Made by a program: the position numbers and the translations under genes. Shown one piece after another: positions 45,686-56,900 of a DNA stretch of 64,000 nt. Location: positions 28,644,001-28,708,000 of the forward strand of contig CM034546.1 of assembly GCA_020055645.1 (NCBI GenBank), given 5' to 3'. The notes beneath the pieces were generated by a model that did no database searches, was not told the origin of the DNA, and saw nothing but the letters and a program-made list of their open reading frames with translations. Origin of the DNA: Tomocerus qinae (taxonomy: Eukaryota; Arthropoda; Collembola; Entomobryomorpha; Tomoceridae). The stretch's first letter is position 1, and every line of letters begins with the position of its first letter.

Positions 45686-48306
45686 TGGAACCTAACAAAA
45701 ATGTTTTTGACCAAGCTGTCCGACTTTTTAATTTTAATTATAGAAACGTTTAGGAAGTACTTTATACAGCTTTAGGACATTTACAATTGTTTCGCAGTGT
45801 ACGATGTACAGTGTCGCAATACATATAATAGTTCAATGTGATTCTGCTATGTGTGAAATACTTTATTTCATTATCTTAATACAATGAATTGCTTTACATT
45901 CGTTTTCCCTAGCACAGAACGAAATTCCTGATGGAGTTTTTCATAGATTGGTCAAATTGGTAATTTAGGTTTTCTGTTATAAGGATAAAAATCTTTGTCA
46001 TAGCTTTACTTGGCTATTATAGTAGTAACTATGTATTAGAAAATCAACGTAGTTCCTCACAGCAGTTTATTGCAGTATTACTATATGCGATTATATATTA
46101 TACGGAGATGGATGGAGGGAGAGATAGCGGAATGGAATGATGTAATGTTTGTAAGTTTACATTATGACATGTAAAATGTACCGATTGCACACTTTTTCAT
46201 TAGTTCGTTTTTTCCGATACTATTTCTTGTTCATTCAAAACGTATTAAACAAACAATTTATTTTGTAGGTCACGTTTTTGTTGAGTTTGACCTAAACCTT
46301 TAATAAACGCAGTCTTGAAAAATCATTTTACTTGCACATTTGTTTCATGATACTCATCACTACAGCGCCACGAGCCATCTGACATACAAAATATCAAGAT
46401 TTCGTGCATTTGTTTCCAAATATCATTTTTTGGGTGGAAGGAGTTGAGTCAGTTGAGACTTTCAACAATGCATGCAGATGATGCAGAGAATCTTCACAAG
46501 TTCACACTTTACACGCGTTACTTTTCTTACAGGTACTTTTTTCAACGTGTGTAGGCTATTTGTTAACTTCTTATATCGTCCCATGAATAGTGCCTTATAA
46601 ATTAATGGGACAGAATGCAAAAGTACAAACAGATTACTGTGGCTACCCTTTTCAAGATTTACATAACCATGAGTGCAATAATTTTATGTAAATAGTCTTG
46701 AAGAAGATAGTCACACGAAAGATAAACATGGTTATATGGCAATTAATTTTATTAAAAAGGCGATACTTTATTTATTATAGTTATTAAGAGACAATTATCG
46801 AAAATAAATTTTGAACTTGAAAACTTTAAAAATGTTGAGCTGATAGAATCATGCATTATATAGGAGGCCTTTATATTATTTGTCTACACACATTCTCTTA
46901 TTTCATAGCTATATATGAGGTAGAGATTGCATTGTTATTGCAGATAGGTTTCCAATCAATCATAGGAGACACGCAAATAATGCATGCAATAAGAAGGCAG
47001 TTATATAGGCTTTAAGGATACAGACCTACTATATATTGCCTATCCAATTAAGTTAATTAGGTAAATAAAGCATGCAAGCTAGTATAGTGCAAGGGCAAGG
47101 TGTGAGCTAGTTATGAGTATCATAATTCTAATTTAATGAAGATGAACGATGCATAATGTATGCGGCATTTGTGCATGCACAATGCTTTGTATCTTCAACC
47201 ATTATAATATTATTTACATAAATTGTTGCTAATTACACTACCGAACGATGTAAAGGCCTTAATGTCATCTTGGAAAGAATAAACAATAACAAAATTATTA
47301 GATAAATCTTTAAATACAAAATGAGCTCTGCAGGAATAAAAGTCGGTCATAATAATATAAAAGGTAATATAATATATTCTTCTGTACCTATCAGAAGTAT
47401 CCCATCCCATACACACTTATATATATCAACAACTCATCGTGAGTCGTTTTCTTCATTTAAAGTACTTTTAATAAAGAATTAGATTTGCTAAGGCAGAAAA
47501 ACAATTCTACAGACATTTATGAGTTATTTAAACGTTATTATTTATTTACAACTAGTAATTATTTCCATATACTTACTACAAACATACAAAAGCCAATGAC
47601 GCAGAGTGTGCTGATTATACACATAGCCCAAATAATAATAACAATATAGGATTATACTGCTTCAGAAATAACATTGTAGTACGAACGGTCTGTTCAATAC
47701 AGTCTAGACTGAAAACTTGATTTTTATTTTAGATTATTTCGTCTCAGTTAATCATTTTCTTAATAATTGAATATTTAATTGAATATTTAATACAATATAA
47801 TGTAAACGCTTTCAGAGGTTTATTATAAGACTATTTTCCAATCGTAAATCGTAGGCCACAGATGCAAATAACAAGATTTAAAGAAATAATCATTTAATTA
47901 GTAATTAATTTTATTTCTGATTCAGTGAAAGTGTAATTATTACCTCAATTCAATACAGGCTTTAACGGTATATATATTCAATGCTTTAAATGATATTGAC
48001 GATGGCTTTAAAAATTGTGTACTACATAATATACATAGTCTGTGAAGGTATATCCTGTCACAATCAAATCATACCTAGTTATGGTGTATGTACATGCAAA
48101 AAGACTATATATAATAATGAATATATTATGTGCTGAAAGCAATACCTACCTAATTATTATTATTGAATCAGCATATACTATAAAGCTGAGGACAATTTAC
48201 ATGTGCAGGTGCATTGTATCCTTCCTGACATATTATATTCCTTTCTATTTTCTAGCTAAATGTATTTCATTACAAGTAAATGCATATTTTATTAGCATTT
48301 TAAATC
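45686..48306. other. Intergenic stretch, nothing recognised
   Basis: AT-rich DNA of 2.6 kb. Short open frames have no family features, splice support or paralogue in the window. Confidence 0.4.
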
Positions 48307-49249
48307 TTACTTAAATGTCAAAAGTGCTTTGCTGATGCCTCTTGCCGACTGCATGAAAAATTTGAGAGCCAACAACCTTTTTATAGTTGTGAATCTGCCA
48401 ATTTTGACAGTGATACTCTTGCAAGACTCCGATTTCCGTGTTTCACAAGGACATCCGTTGCCAGGATTTCGATTGTGGAGAAGTACAGTACAAGGGAAAA
48501 ACTAACCATGGCGCCAATTGCACTCCAACCTCCAAGTATAAGCCAAAATGAAATTAAATGGAATGGCAGTGCAGTTAGGAAATGCTGGTACTTTTCAGGA
48601 AACACAGCCGAAACGAAGGGCGATGAGGAAGGGGGAAATACCATACATGCAAGCAAAATCAGAAATGGAAATCCGATGGAAATTGCGGTCATTCCCACCT
48701 GAAGAAGTAGCACGATGCTTAGCCCTTGTTGCTTCTTATTTGGGGAACGATCTGCAAAAGAAAGAAAGGAATTGTAAATATCATTAGATTTATTGAAATA
48801 AAAAACAGATGGATTTAACTAATAATAATTACATGATTGCCAAAAAAGTTTATTTCCATATTTATATTTAATAATCATTTACTTTTCAACGTTCGGAATG
48901 TAGGAAGAATGTTGAAGATTCCCGTTCCATTGATATAAACGATAAATAGAATGAAAGATGAAACCACAATGAATATTCCGTACATTAACACTAAAATCAT
49001 GTGGAGATACTTTCTCGCTATTTTCCACTTTGGTAAATCTTTACCCAGAGTGAACACCATTATGTACCGAACTATTAGAAATATCAGATAACTAATTAGA
49101 ACAGTTAATTGAAACAGACACTTCTTGAAACTTGCTTTTGCTGATACAATTCTTTTCAACGTTGGATTCCATTTCATTGGAATTGCACCAAGATAACTAG
49201 CGATTTTGATGCTAAATATGAAAATATTAAAGGACAATTCAGTAAACAT
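48307..49249 (-). pseudogene. Seven-transmembrane chemoreceptor, copy 1 (internal deletion)
   Basis: Exon 1 at 49249-48883 (MFTELSFN start, 367 bp, phase 1, the same as the intact copy) and exon 2 from 48751. After VLVKHGN, roughly 400 bp present in the other copies are missing. The junction runs out of frame into the conserved tail and stops at 48381. The old tail (ITVKIGRFTTIKR ... KALLTFK) is still readable in another phase down to 48307. Loss of several membrane segments makes function unlikely. Confidence 0.8.
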
Positions 49250-49699
49250 GTTTACACAGATTTGCGATGACAGTTGGTTTGATAATGTCCAACTATTCCT
49301 TTTTGCAGAGTGACATAGATATATTATAACTTGGTAGTATGGCTTTTATTTAAAAGGTAGAAGGTTTAAGTGTATATTTGTATATACAGTTGGAAAAATA
49401 AATGAGGTTATACTATCCATTTGGACTTTGGAGAGAAAATGGAAATCCAGCCAATCCACATGACATACACGCCCTAGTCAAGTTATTTAGGATTGGATTT
49501 CTCGCGAAAGCTTCTAAAACCATGAAAAACTTTTACTGCGTATTTAAATGAAGAATAATTTATTCCACTCTAAGTTTGTAAGTCATAAATCACTTTAACG
49601 GTTCCACGTCACTCAATCTCTATATTATAACCAATAACCACCGTTGTAGATAGAGCAGTAAATTTACCTGTCAATATAGTGTAACTATGTGTGGTAGGT

Positions 49700-49950
49700 T
49701 TATTGCAGGCAAATACCCACAGGGGTCCGGGGGCACGGCCTACTATATTCTGAGAGAAAGAAGATTTTTTGTTGCAAAAGGTTAAGAATTCAAAAACGTT
49801 AAAAATGTCGCTAAAATGTCGTAGTTTTAATAACATGTTTTTGTGAGCCCCTCGGGCCCAATTTTCAATAATTAGGCAGGCATGAGGGGCAGGGCAGAAT
49901 TAACTTCAACAATCAACGCGGTCAAATTCTTCGATACGTGCCTGGTTCAG
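49700..49950. mobile_element. Diverged CAAGCACGTA-family MITE
   Basis: The left end contains GGGGTCCGGGGGCACGGCC and the right end GATACGTGCCTGG. The interior matches the 42220 copy (AAAAGGTTAAGAATTCAAAA). Borders are approximate. Confidence 0.5.
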
Positions 49951-49984
49951 TGATCTGTAGTGATTCCATGATGGACCTAGAGCT

Positions 49985-50945
49985 AACGTCCTCTATCATC
50001 CTCTAACATCCTCTAACGTCCTCGATCGTCCTCTAACGACTTCCAACGTCATCCATAATCTTTTACTGTCTTTTATTGTCCTCTAATATTCTTTAACGTC
50101 AGCTGTCGTCCTCTAACGTACTTCAACGTCCTCTATCGTCCTCTATAGTCGTTTATCGCCCTCTATAGTCGTTTATCGTCCTCTATAGTCGTTTATCGCC
50201 CTCTATAGTCGTTTATCGCCCTCTATAGTCGTTTATCGTCCTCTATAGTCGTTTATCGTCCTCTATAGTCGTTTATCGTCCTCTATAGTCGTTTATCGTC
50301 CTCTATAGTCGTTTATCGTCTTCTATAGTCGTTTATCGTCCTCTATAGTCGTTTATCGTCCTCTATAGTCGTTTATCGTCCTCTATAGTCGTTTATCGCC
50401 CTCTATAGTCGTTTATCGTCCTCTATAGTCGTTTATCGTCCTCTATAGTCGTTTATCGTCCTCTATAGTCGTTTATCGTCCTCTATAGTCGTTTATCGTC
50501 CTCTATAGTCGTTTATCGTCTTCTATAGTCGTTTATCGTCCTCTATAGTCGTTTATCGTCCTCTATAGTCGTTTATCGTCCTCTATAGTCGTTTATCGTC
50601 CTCTATAGTCGTTTATCGTCCTCTATAGTCGTTTATCGTCCTCTATAGTCGTTTATCGTCCTCTATAGTCGTTTATCGTCCTCTATAGTCGTTTATCGTC
50701 CTCTATAGTCGTTTATCGTCCTTTATAGTCGTTTATCGTCCTCTATAGTCGTTTATCGTCCTCCACATTCGTTTATCGTCCTCTATATTCGTTTATCGTC
50801 CTCTATATTCGTTTATCGTCCTCTACATTCGTTTATCGTCCTCTACATTTGTTTATCGTCCTCTATCCTCCTATTTCTCTACCGTCCTCTATATTCGTTT
50901 CGTTTATCTTCCTATATCCTCCAATTCCTCCACCGTCCTCTAGCG
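49985..50945. repeat. 20-bp minisatellite CCTCTATAGTCGTTTATCGT
   Basis: About 45 units. The centre (50150-50760) is almost perfectly regular with rare CGCC, TTCT or CTTT variants. Both flanks decay into irregular CCTCTAACGTC and CCTCTACATTCG forms, as expected when an array expands from its middle. Confidence 0.95.
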
Positions 50946-51189
50946 TCTTCTGAATATCAAAACCAAAAGAAATAGAAACAAGAATGATTTCGTTTCTACA
51001 ACAGGTGTTTGCCAGTTTTAGTTGATTTTATTATCTTTAATCTACATAAACGTGAAGTGGGACACGCGCATGGAATTATTTCCCTATTCTTATATAAATT
51101 TTTGTATATATGTCCGTAGTATTTTGTAATTAATGAGCAAGGACTAGACTATCAGTACTGAGTGCAATCAACGGTCTATGAAATTCGGG

Positions 51190-53017
51190 CAGGGCCGGTG
51201 AAGTTTTCATGCTGCCCGGGCAAAAGCTGTTTTGATGCCCCCTTTATACTAACTTTAAAGTCATTCCAGAATTTATTTACAGGGAAATATTTTTATTGTG
51301 CCACATAATTATACTAAAATAGGCTATAGGGTAAGTAAAAGAAGGCCAAATTTAAAGCTCATACTATAAGACTTAAGACTGCGAAGATTTATGTGAGACT
51401 TTTCGTGTTGACACGGTTTGAGTACGTCAAGAATGTTTACAGGATTGGGTTTCGGAGGGGGGCTAACATTTGATATAGATATCTTAAACGTATATATTCG
51501 CGCGTAGCACGAAAAATTTTGGCATTTTTTTGACAAGCCAGCCACAAGAAATGTTACTCAAAGCCTCCGGTGTCTCTTGCTTTGCTTATACCTAATAAAT
51601 GTGTAAGTCCATTTTTAAATGGGCCAATTTTCAACTAAGCTTTCAGAATTTAGCCGCCGTACTCATGCATGACTAGGGCGACTAAATTCTGAACGCTTAC
51701 TGGAAAATTGGCCCATTTATAAATGGATTTACACAAATATACTTTATTATGGATTTATTGTTAACATCGACATTAAGCTTCATCTTTGGAAACTGCATCG
51801 TCTTCAATTTTGTATCCTGCTTGGATTCAAACTATAGTCTCACTTTGTTGGCTTAACTCTCAGTTAATAAAATTTCTGCCATTTCATCTTAAATTTCTCT
51901 AAAAGCCAAATTAAAAGTCAGACGAAGTACCAAATTATATTTATAACCTTAATATCTCAGAGTGTTACATGAGATTGTAGTGACTCAAAATACGTTCAAG
52001 GTTTCCATCATCCGAATTGCTTTCTTCACTTTTTATTGTTTATTATAAACTTGAAGGAGTTTGAATATTTTTAGACATTGGTGAAACAGCAAAATTTGTC
52101 TTCTGATAATTTATGTACATTCGTATTCGTATTTCAATTTATGAATAAAATTTTAGTAAAAATAAAAATTTTGGCATTTTTTTGACGAAAATGAGAATAA
52201 AATACCCTAAAAATTGAAAACAATCGCGCGAAACTCGAATTTTTTGCTATTTGCATACCTCAATGCGTCCTTGGAATAGATGCTGGTTGAATTGAGATGG
52301 TTTGCTTTGAAACAGTTCAGATTGAGAAGGTTTGGCTTAAAACAGTTTGGGTTGAGACGGTTTGGGTCAAGATGGTTTGGTTCAAGACGGTTTAGTTTGA
52401 GACAATTTGGATTGACACGTTTAGTGTTGGGAAAGCTGGGGTTGGAACAGTGTGGATGATGATAGTTTGAATTGACTCTATTTGGGTGGAGACGGCTTGG
52501 AAGGAAGATGAAATCACTAATTTTGTTATTATTTTCGAACTCGGAATCGTACAATGCTAATTACATTTTTTTGTTTCATTTTTTAATTAATCGAATGTTA
52601 AAATTATATATTTGCTCAGAGCTTAAGAAAATTTTGAAAAAAACAATAGTTAATTCAAAAAAAACCTAACAAGAAACCTAAATAAGAAAATTTTGAATTA
52701 AACTAATTGGCGAATGGATAAGCAGATTATAATGCGCAAAAATATCTAATATTTCAAACTCATTTTGAAGAAATATTCTGATGTGATTATTACTAGTAAA
52801 TCGATTTTAAGATTTGTAGAAGAGGTTATTGTTTGGTACAATAATATAAAAATGCGTATTAAAAAACACAACAGGTCTTTTGAGATTATAGTTTTTTTGG
52901 AATACTAACGGATCGGTCACATAACAAAAAAATATTATTTTTCTTTCGTTTTGCTGCCCCCCTTAGCTTGATGCCCGGTGCCGTCGCCCCGGTTGCCCCC
53001 CCAATTCCCCGGCCCTG
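51190..53017. mobile_element. hAT-type element, 1828 bp, no transposase seen
   Basis: Ends CAGGGCCGG on both sides, flanked by perfect 8-bp repeats AATTCGGG at 51182-51189 and 53018-53025. The ends are rich in GCCCGGGC and GGGGGGCAACC. Inside are a foldback (arms about 51600-51655 and 51678-51735, with GGGCCAATTTTC), MITE fragments (ATTCGCGCGTAGCACGAAAA) and a 20-bp tandem array at about 52270-52500. Confidence 0.8.
52270..52500. repeat. 20-bp degenerate tandem array GGTTTGGGTTGAGAC
   Basis: About eleven diverged units of the form GACGGTTTGGGTTGA inside the hAT-type element. The minus-strand frame rich in Asn, Pro and Leu is a by-product. Confidence 0.7.
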
Positions 53018-53212
53018 AATTCGGGCCAATGCGCAGTCGGTAGAAATTTACTAATTTCAACATTTTCTAGCACACATTATGTGCTAGGATTCAACTAGTA
53101 AAATCTAAAGTTCTTTAGAAGCGGTTTGAAATATTTTCTACTATTATCGGACAATTTATATGAAAGGCATTTCAACTTTCTTTTGCTCATTTTCTACACG
53201 GACTATCAAAAT

Positions 53213-53838
53213 TGTGAAAAGTCCAGCATTATTCATTATATTTCTCTATCCATGTGAATTTATAGTATAAGAATGTCTCCTTCTTTATTTTCTAGTTTGC
53301 AAAGATGTTCTACAGTATACTTATTTATGTTAACATTAGATAAATAATTTATGTCAATACATAATTATTACGAATTATAATATAAAATATTCATGTGGAC
53401 AGGGGGCGTATTTCGATGTTACTGTGAACTCATGTCCTACTTTTTTTGAGAATGTATGAACTGAAGTCCACTTCCAGACCCCATGATTGAGTAATTGGTC
53501 TCTGGAAGCGGACTACTATTCTCGATGTATGAAGTTTAGGTCAACCCTAATCTAAATGTCAAGATAATTAGTATCAATGTTAGTTTATAAAAACTATGAC
53601 CTACCTGTACTTTTCATGCATTTGCCTCTTGTCTTTAGCTGTCTACTCACCTCTCTTCGATTCTAAATAAAATTGTAAAGACTTATACGTTCTTGTAGTA
53701 CCAGTCTCATTTTGCCCACATCTAGGTAGACTCTTTTGGGACTTAGATTTTGCACTCTCTTATTTTTAATATTTTTCTCCTAACGATTTTCTTGAACATA
53801 GTGTTCTCAACACATAGCTAGGTTAGCTAAAATTGAGA
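53213..53838 (+). repeat. 5' LTR of the BEL/Pao element
   Basis: 626 bp from TGTGAAAAGTCC to AAAATTGAGA, apparently identical by eye to the 3' LTR. It contains AATAAA at 53666-53671. The target duplication AAAAT is at 53208-53212. Confidence 0.95.
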
Positions 53839-53840
53839 TC

Positions 53841-53857
53841 TGGCGCCCCTGGTTAGG
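53841..53857 (+). promoter_or_regulatory. Primer-binding site
   Basis: TGGCGCCCCTGGTTAGG lies two bases after the LTR and starts with the TGG expected opposite a tRNA 3' CCA. I did not identify the tRNA. Confidence 0.7.
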
Positions 53858-53904
53858 AAGAAAATCTACATTTCAAGAAAAGTGTAAAAAGAGCAAATCC
53901 CAAG

Positions 53905-56900
53905 ATGCCTACCATTGGCGAAATCGAGCAACATCTTGTTCTACTGAGGATGCAGCGGACTGCTGTTCGTGATGATTTCAGTAAAACCGTCACTACCCTA
54001 GAAGAAGAGCTACTCAAGCCTGTACCGGACAAGATGGTTAGCGACGGACTCATGAGAAATCTGGAACGAAAAGGTGCAGTACTCGCTGGAATCGACGGAC
54101 AAGTGATGGCAACCATCCTAGACAAAATCCTTCTTCCTGAAGCCACCGACACTCGAGACGAGGTGACAGAGGAACATACCGGTGCCGAATCCTTCCAAGA
54201 CCAATTGGGCCTTATGCGAGCAGCAGTAGAAACTCTCCTTGCTAAGGAAGAAAGTCAATATGACAGCGCCAGTGAACGGTCAACAAGTCGGCACCCGGGG
54301 AAAAAGGATCGGAGGATGAAACTGCCGAAGATCGAATGGAAAAAATTTTCCGGCGATCCTAAGGACTGGCTTGGATTCTGGGGCCAGTTCGAAAAAATTG
54401 ACACAGATGAAGATATGAATGCTGCAGACAAGTTTCAATACTTGTTACAAGCAGTCGAAAAGGGATCCAGGGCAGGTGAACTCGTCGCAAGTTTCCCCCC
54501 AAGTGCCAGCTGCTACCCGAAGGCAATAGAAAGTCTGAAGAGCCGCTTTGGGAGGGAAGACATCCTCGTCGAAGTTTACGTCCGGGAACTACTTCATCTC
54601 GTTCTACAGAGAGCCGCCCGCCAGCAGAAGATCGTTTTATCCAGCCTGTACGACAGACTGGAGACTTCGCTGCGAGCTCTGGAGACCCTGGGACTTACCA
54701 CAGATAAGTACGCAGCTATGCTTTATCCTCTTGTAGAATCCTGTCTTCCTGATGATGTTCTTCGTAATTGGGAGAGAAAACGAAGGCACATCGACCCACA
54801 ACCTGCAGTCTCGGCAGCAGCTGCCTCTCCTGATGGAATTTCTGCTCCTGATCTGTCTCCTACTCGGCCAAATCAACTCACTCTTTTAATGGCATACATT
54901 CGCACTGAAGTGGAAGGAGAGGAGCGAATTGTGATGGCGAGAAAAGGGTTTGTTCTGGAAAAGGAGGAGAAGCTCAAGAAGCAACAACCGAAGACCGATG
55001 ACTCTTCTTGTAGTACTCCAACGGCAGCTGGTCTCTTCAATGGGGAACAAACCAACACAAAAGACAAGAAGAAAACTCCCTGCATTTTTTGTGGTCGCAA
55101 CCACGAGAGCAAAGATTGTTTTCAAGCTTCCAAGTTGCCTTTTGACGAGAAAGAAAAAATCGCCAAAGAAAAGAGCTGCTGCGTATCCTGTCTACATAAA
55201 AGTCATCCCGGAAAGTGCAAAATTTTCGTCCGTTGTACACTTTGTTCCAAGATTCATTGGGTTGTAATGTGTCCAGACCTACCCGAGAAGAAGCCGAAGT
55301 CCTCGACGTCCAGTAAGGAACAAAATTCTGTACCAAGCGAGACTCTATCCAATCAAACGTGCACATCGGAAGTTTGTCTGCAGACACTTTTGGTACGTAT
55401 TCGCAACGGCTCAGAAGAGAAGGTTGTTCGAGCCCTAATCGATTGTGGATCACAGCGCTCTTACATAGACGACTACACCGCGAAGGCTATGGGGTATTCC
55501 AGCATTGGCGAGGAAAAAATCCGAAATAGTCTATTTGGGGGACTCGTCACTAACGAAAAAACTCATCAGAAGTACCGCGTTTGGTTGAACAGTATGGATG
55601 AAAACTACAGCTGCAATTTCGTCACTTTAGATGAACAAAAAATTTGCGGTACCATCCCGAGAGTTCAAACCGGCCCATGGATGAAAGAACTTCAGAAAAT
55701 GGGAATCCAGCTGTGCGATGTTGGCAATGATTGTCCAGAAATTCGCCTACTCATCGGAGGAGATGTGGCTGGAAAGCTGTTTACTGGAAGAAAATATGAT
55801 CTGTCAAATGGACCTGTTGTTTTCGAGACACAATTAGGTTGGACTCTATTGGGGAAAATCGAGAAAAGAATCCCACAGCCGACTACAACCGCAATTGTCA
55901 CTAACTTGGCCGTGACAGATACTGAGCTGCAGAACCTGTGGAAATTAGAAGCAATTGGAATTACTGATCCGGCAGAAAAGCAGTCGAAGGAAGAGCTCCA
56001 GGCAGCCGCTTTACGACATTTCAAAGAGACGGTGATCCAAGAACCTGATGGCCGGTACCAAGTTTCTCTGCCTTGGATTTCCAATCATGCTCATCTGAAG
56101 AGTAACAGAAAACTTGCAGAGAAAAGGCTACAGAATACAACAAAGAAATTACTGAGCGAAGGAGTGATGACTGCCTACCAAAACGTGTTCGAGGAGTGGT
56201 TATCGGAAGACGTAATAGAGAGGGTCCCGCCGGAGGAGGTCAACAACGTTAGCCACTATCTACCTCACCGAGCTGTAGTGAAGCCAACTAGCCACACGAC
56301 TCCAGTGCGCCCCGTCTTTGATGCTTCCGCACATGAAAAATTCTCACCTTGTCTGAACGACTGCTTAGAGGCAGGCCCCAATCTCCTGGAACTCATCCCA
56401 GACGTCCTCACACGGTTTCGTTTGGAGCGGGTCGGAGTGGTCTCAGATATAAGAAGAGCTTTCCTACAAATGAGTATCCGGAAGCCAGACAGAGACTTTC
56501 TCCGATTTCTTTGGTGGGAGAACCCACTAGAAGATTCTCGCCAACTAATAGAGTTCCGCCACAAGAGGGTCTTATTCGGAGTCTCATCCAGCCCCTTCCT
56601 GTTGGGAGCTACTCTCAATCATCACATTGATTCAGCTCCACCACATCTGATGACAACAGGTCAAGCACTAAAACAATCATTTTATGTCGACAACTCGGTC
56701 GCAAGTTTCCCCAGCCAAGCAGAGATGCGAAAATTCATGGAGGAATCAACGGCCCTCATGGCATCCGCAAAATTCGAGCTGAGAGGGTGGAACTACAACT
56801 CAGACACTGCGGCTGACGACGAGATTTCTCCTGTCCTCGGATATTCCTGGAACTTACATCGAGACACACTTGCCTGCCAAATGACTGACTCAAACATGGA

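Noticed and set aside
50000..50945. Possible CRISPR-like array
   Set aside because: Units are contiguous 20-bp repeats with no unique spacers, in a eukaryotic genome.
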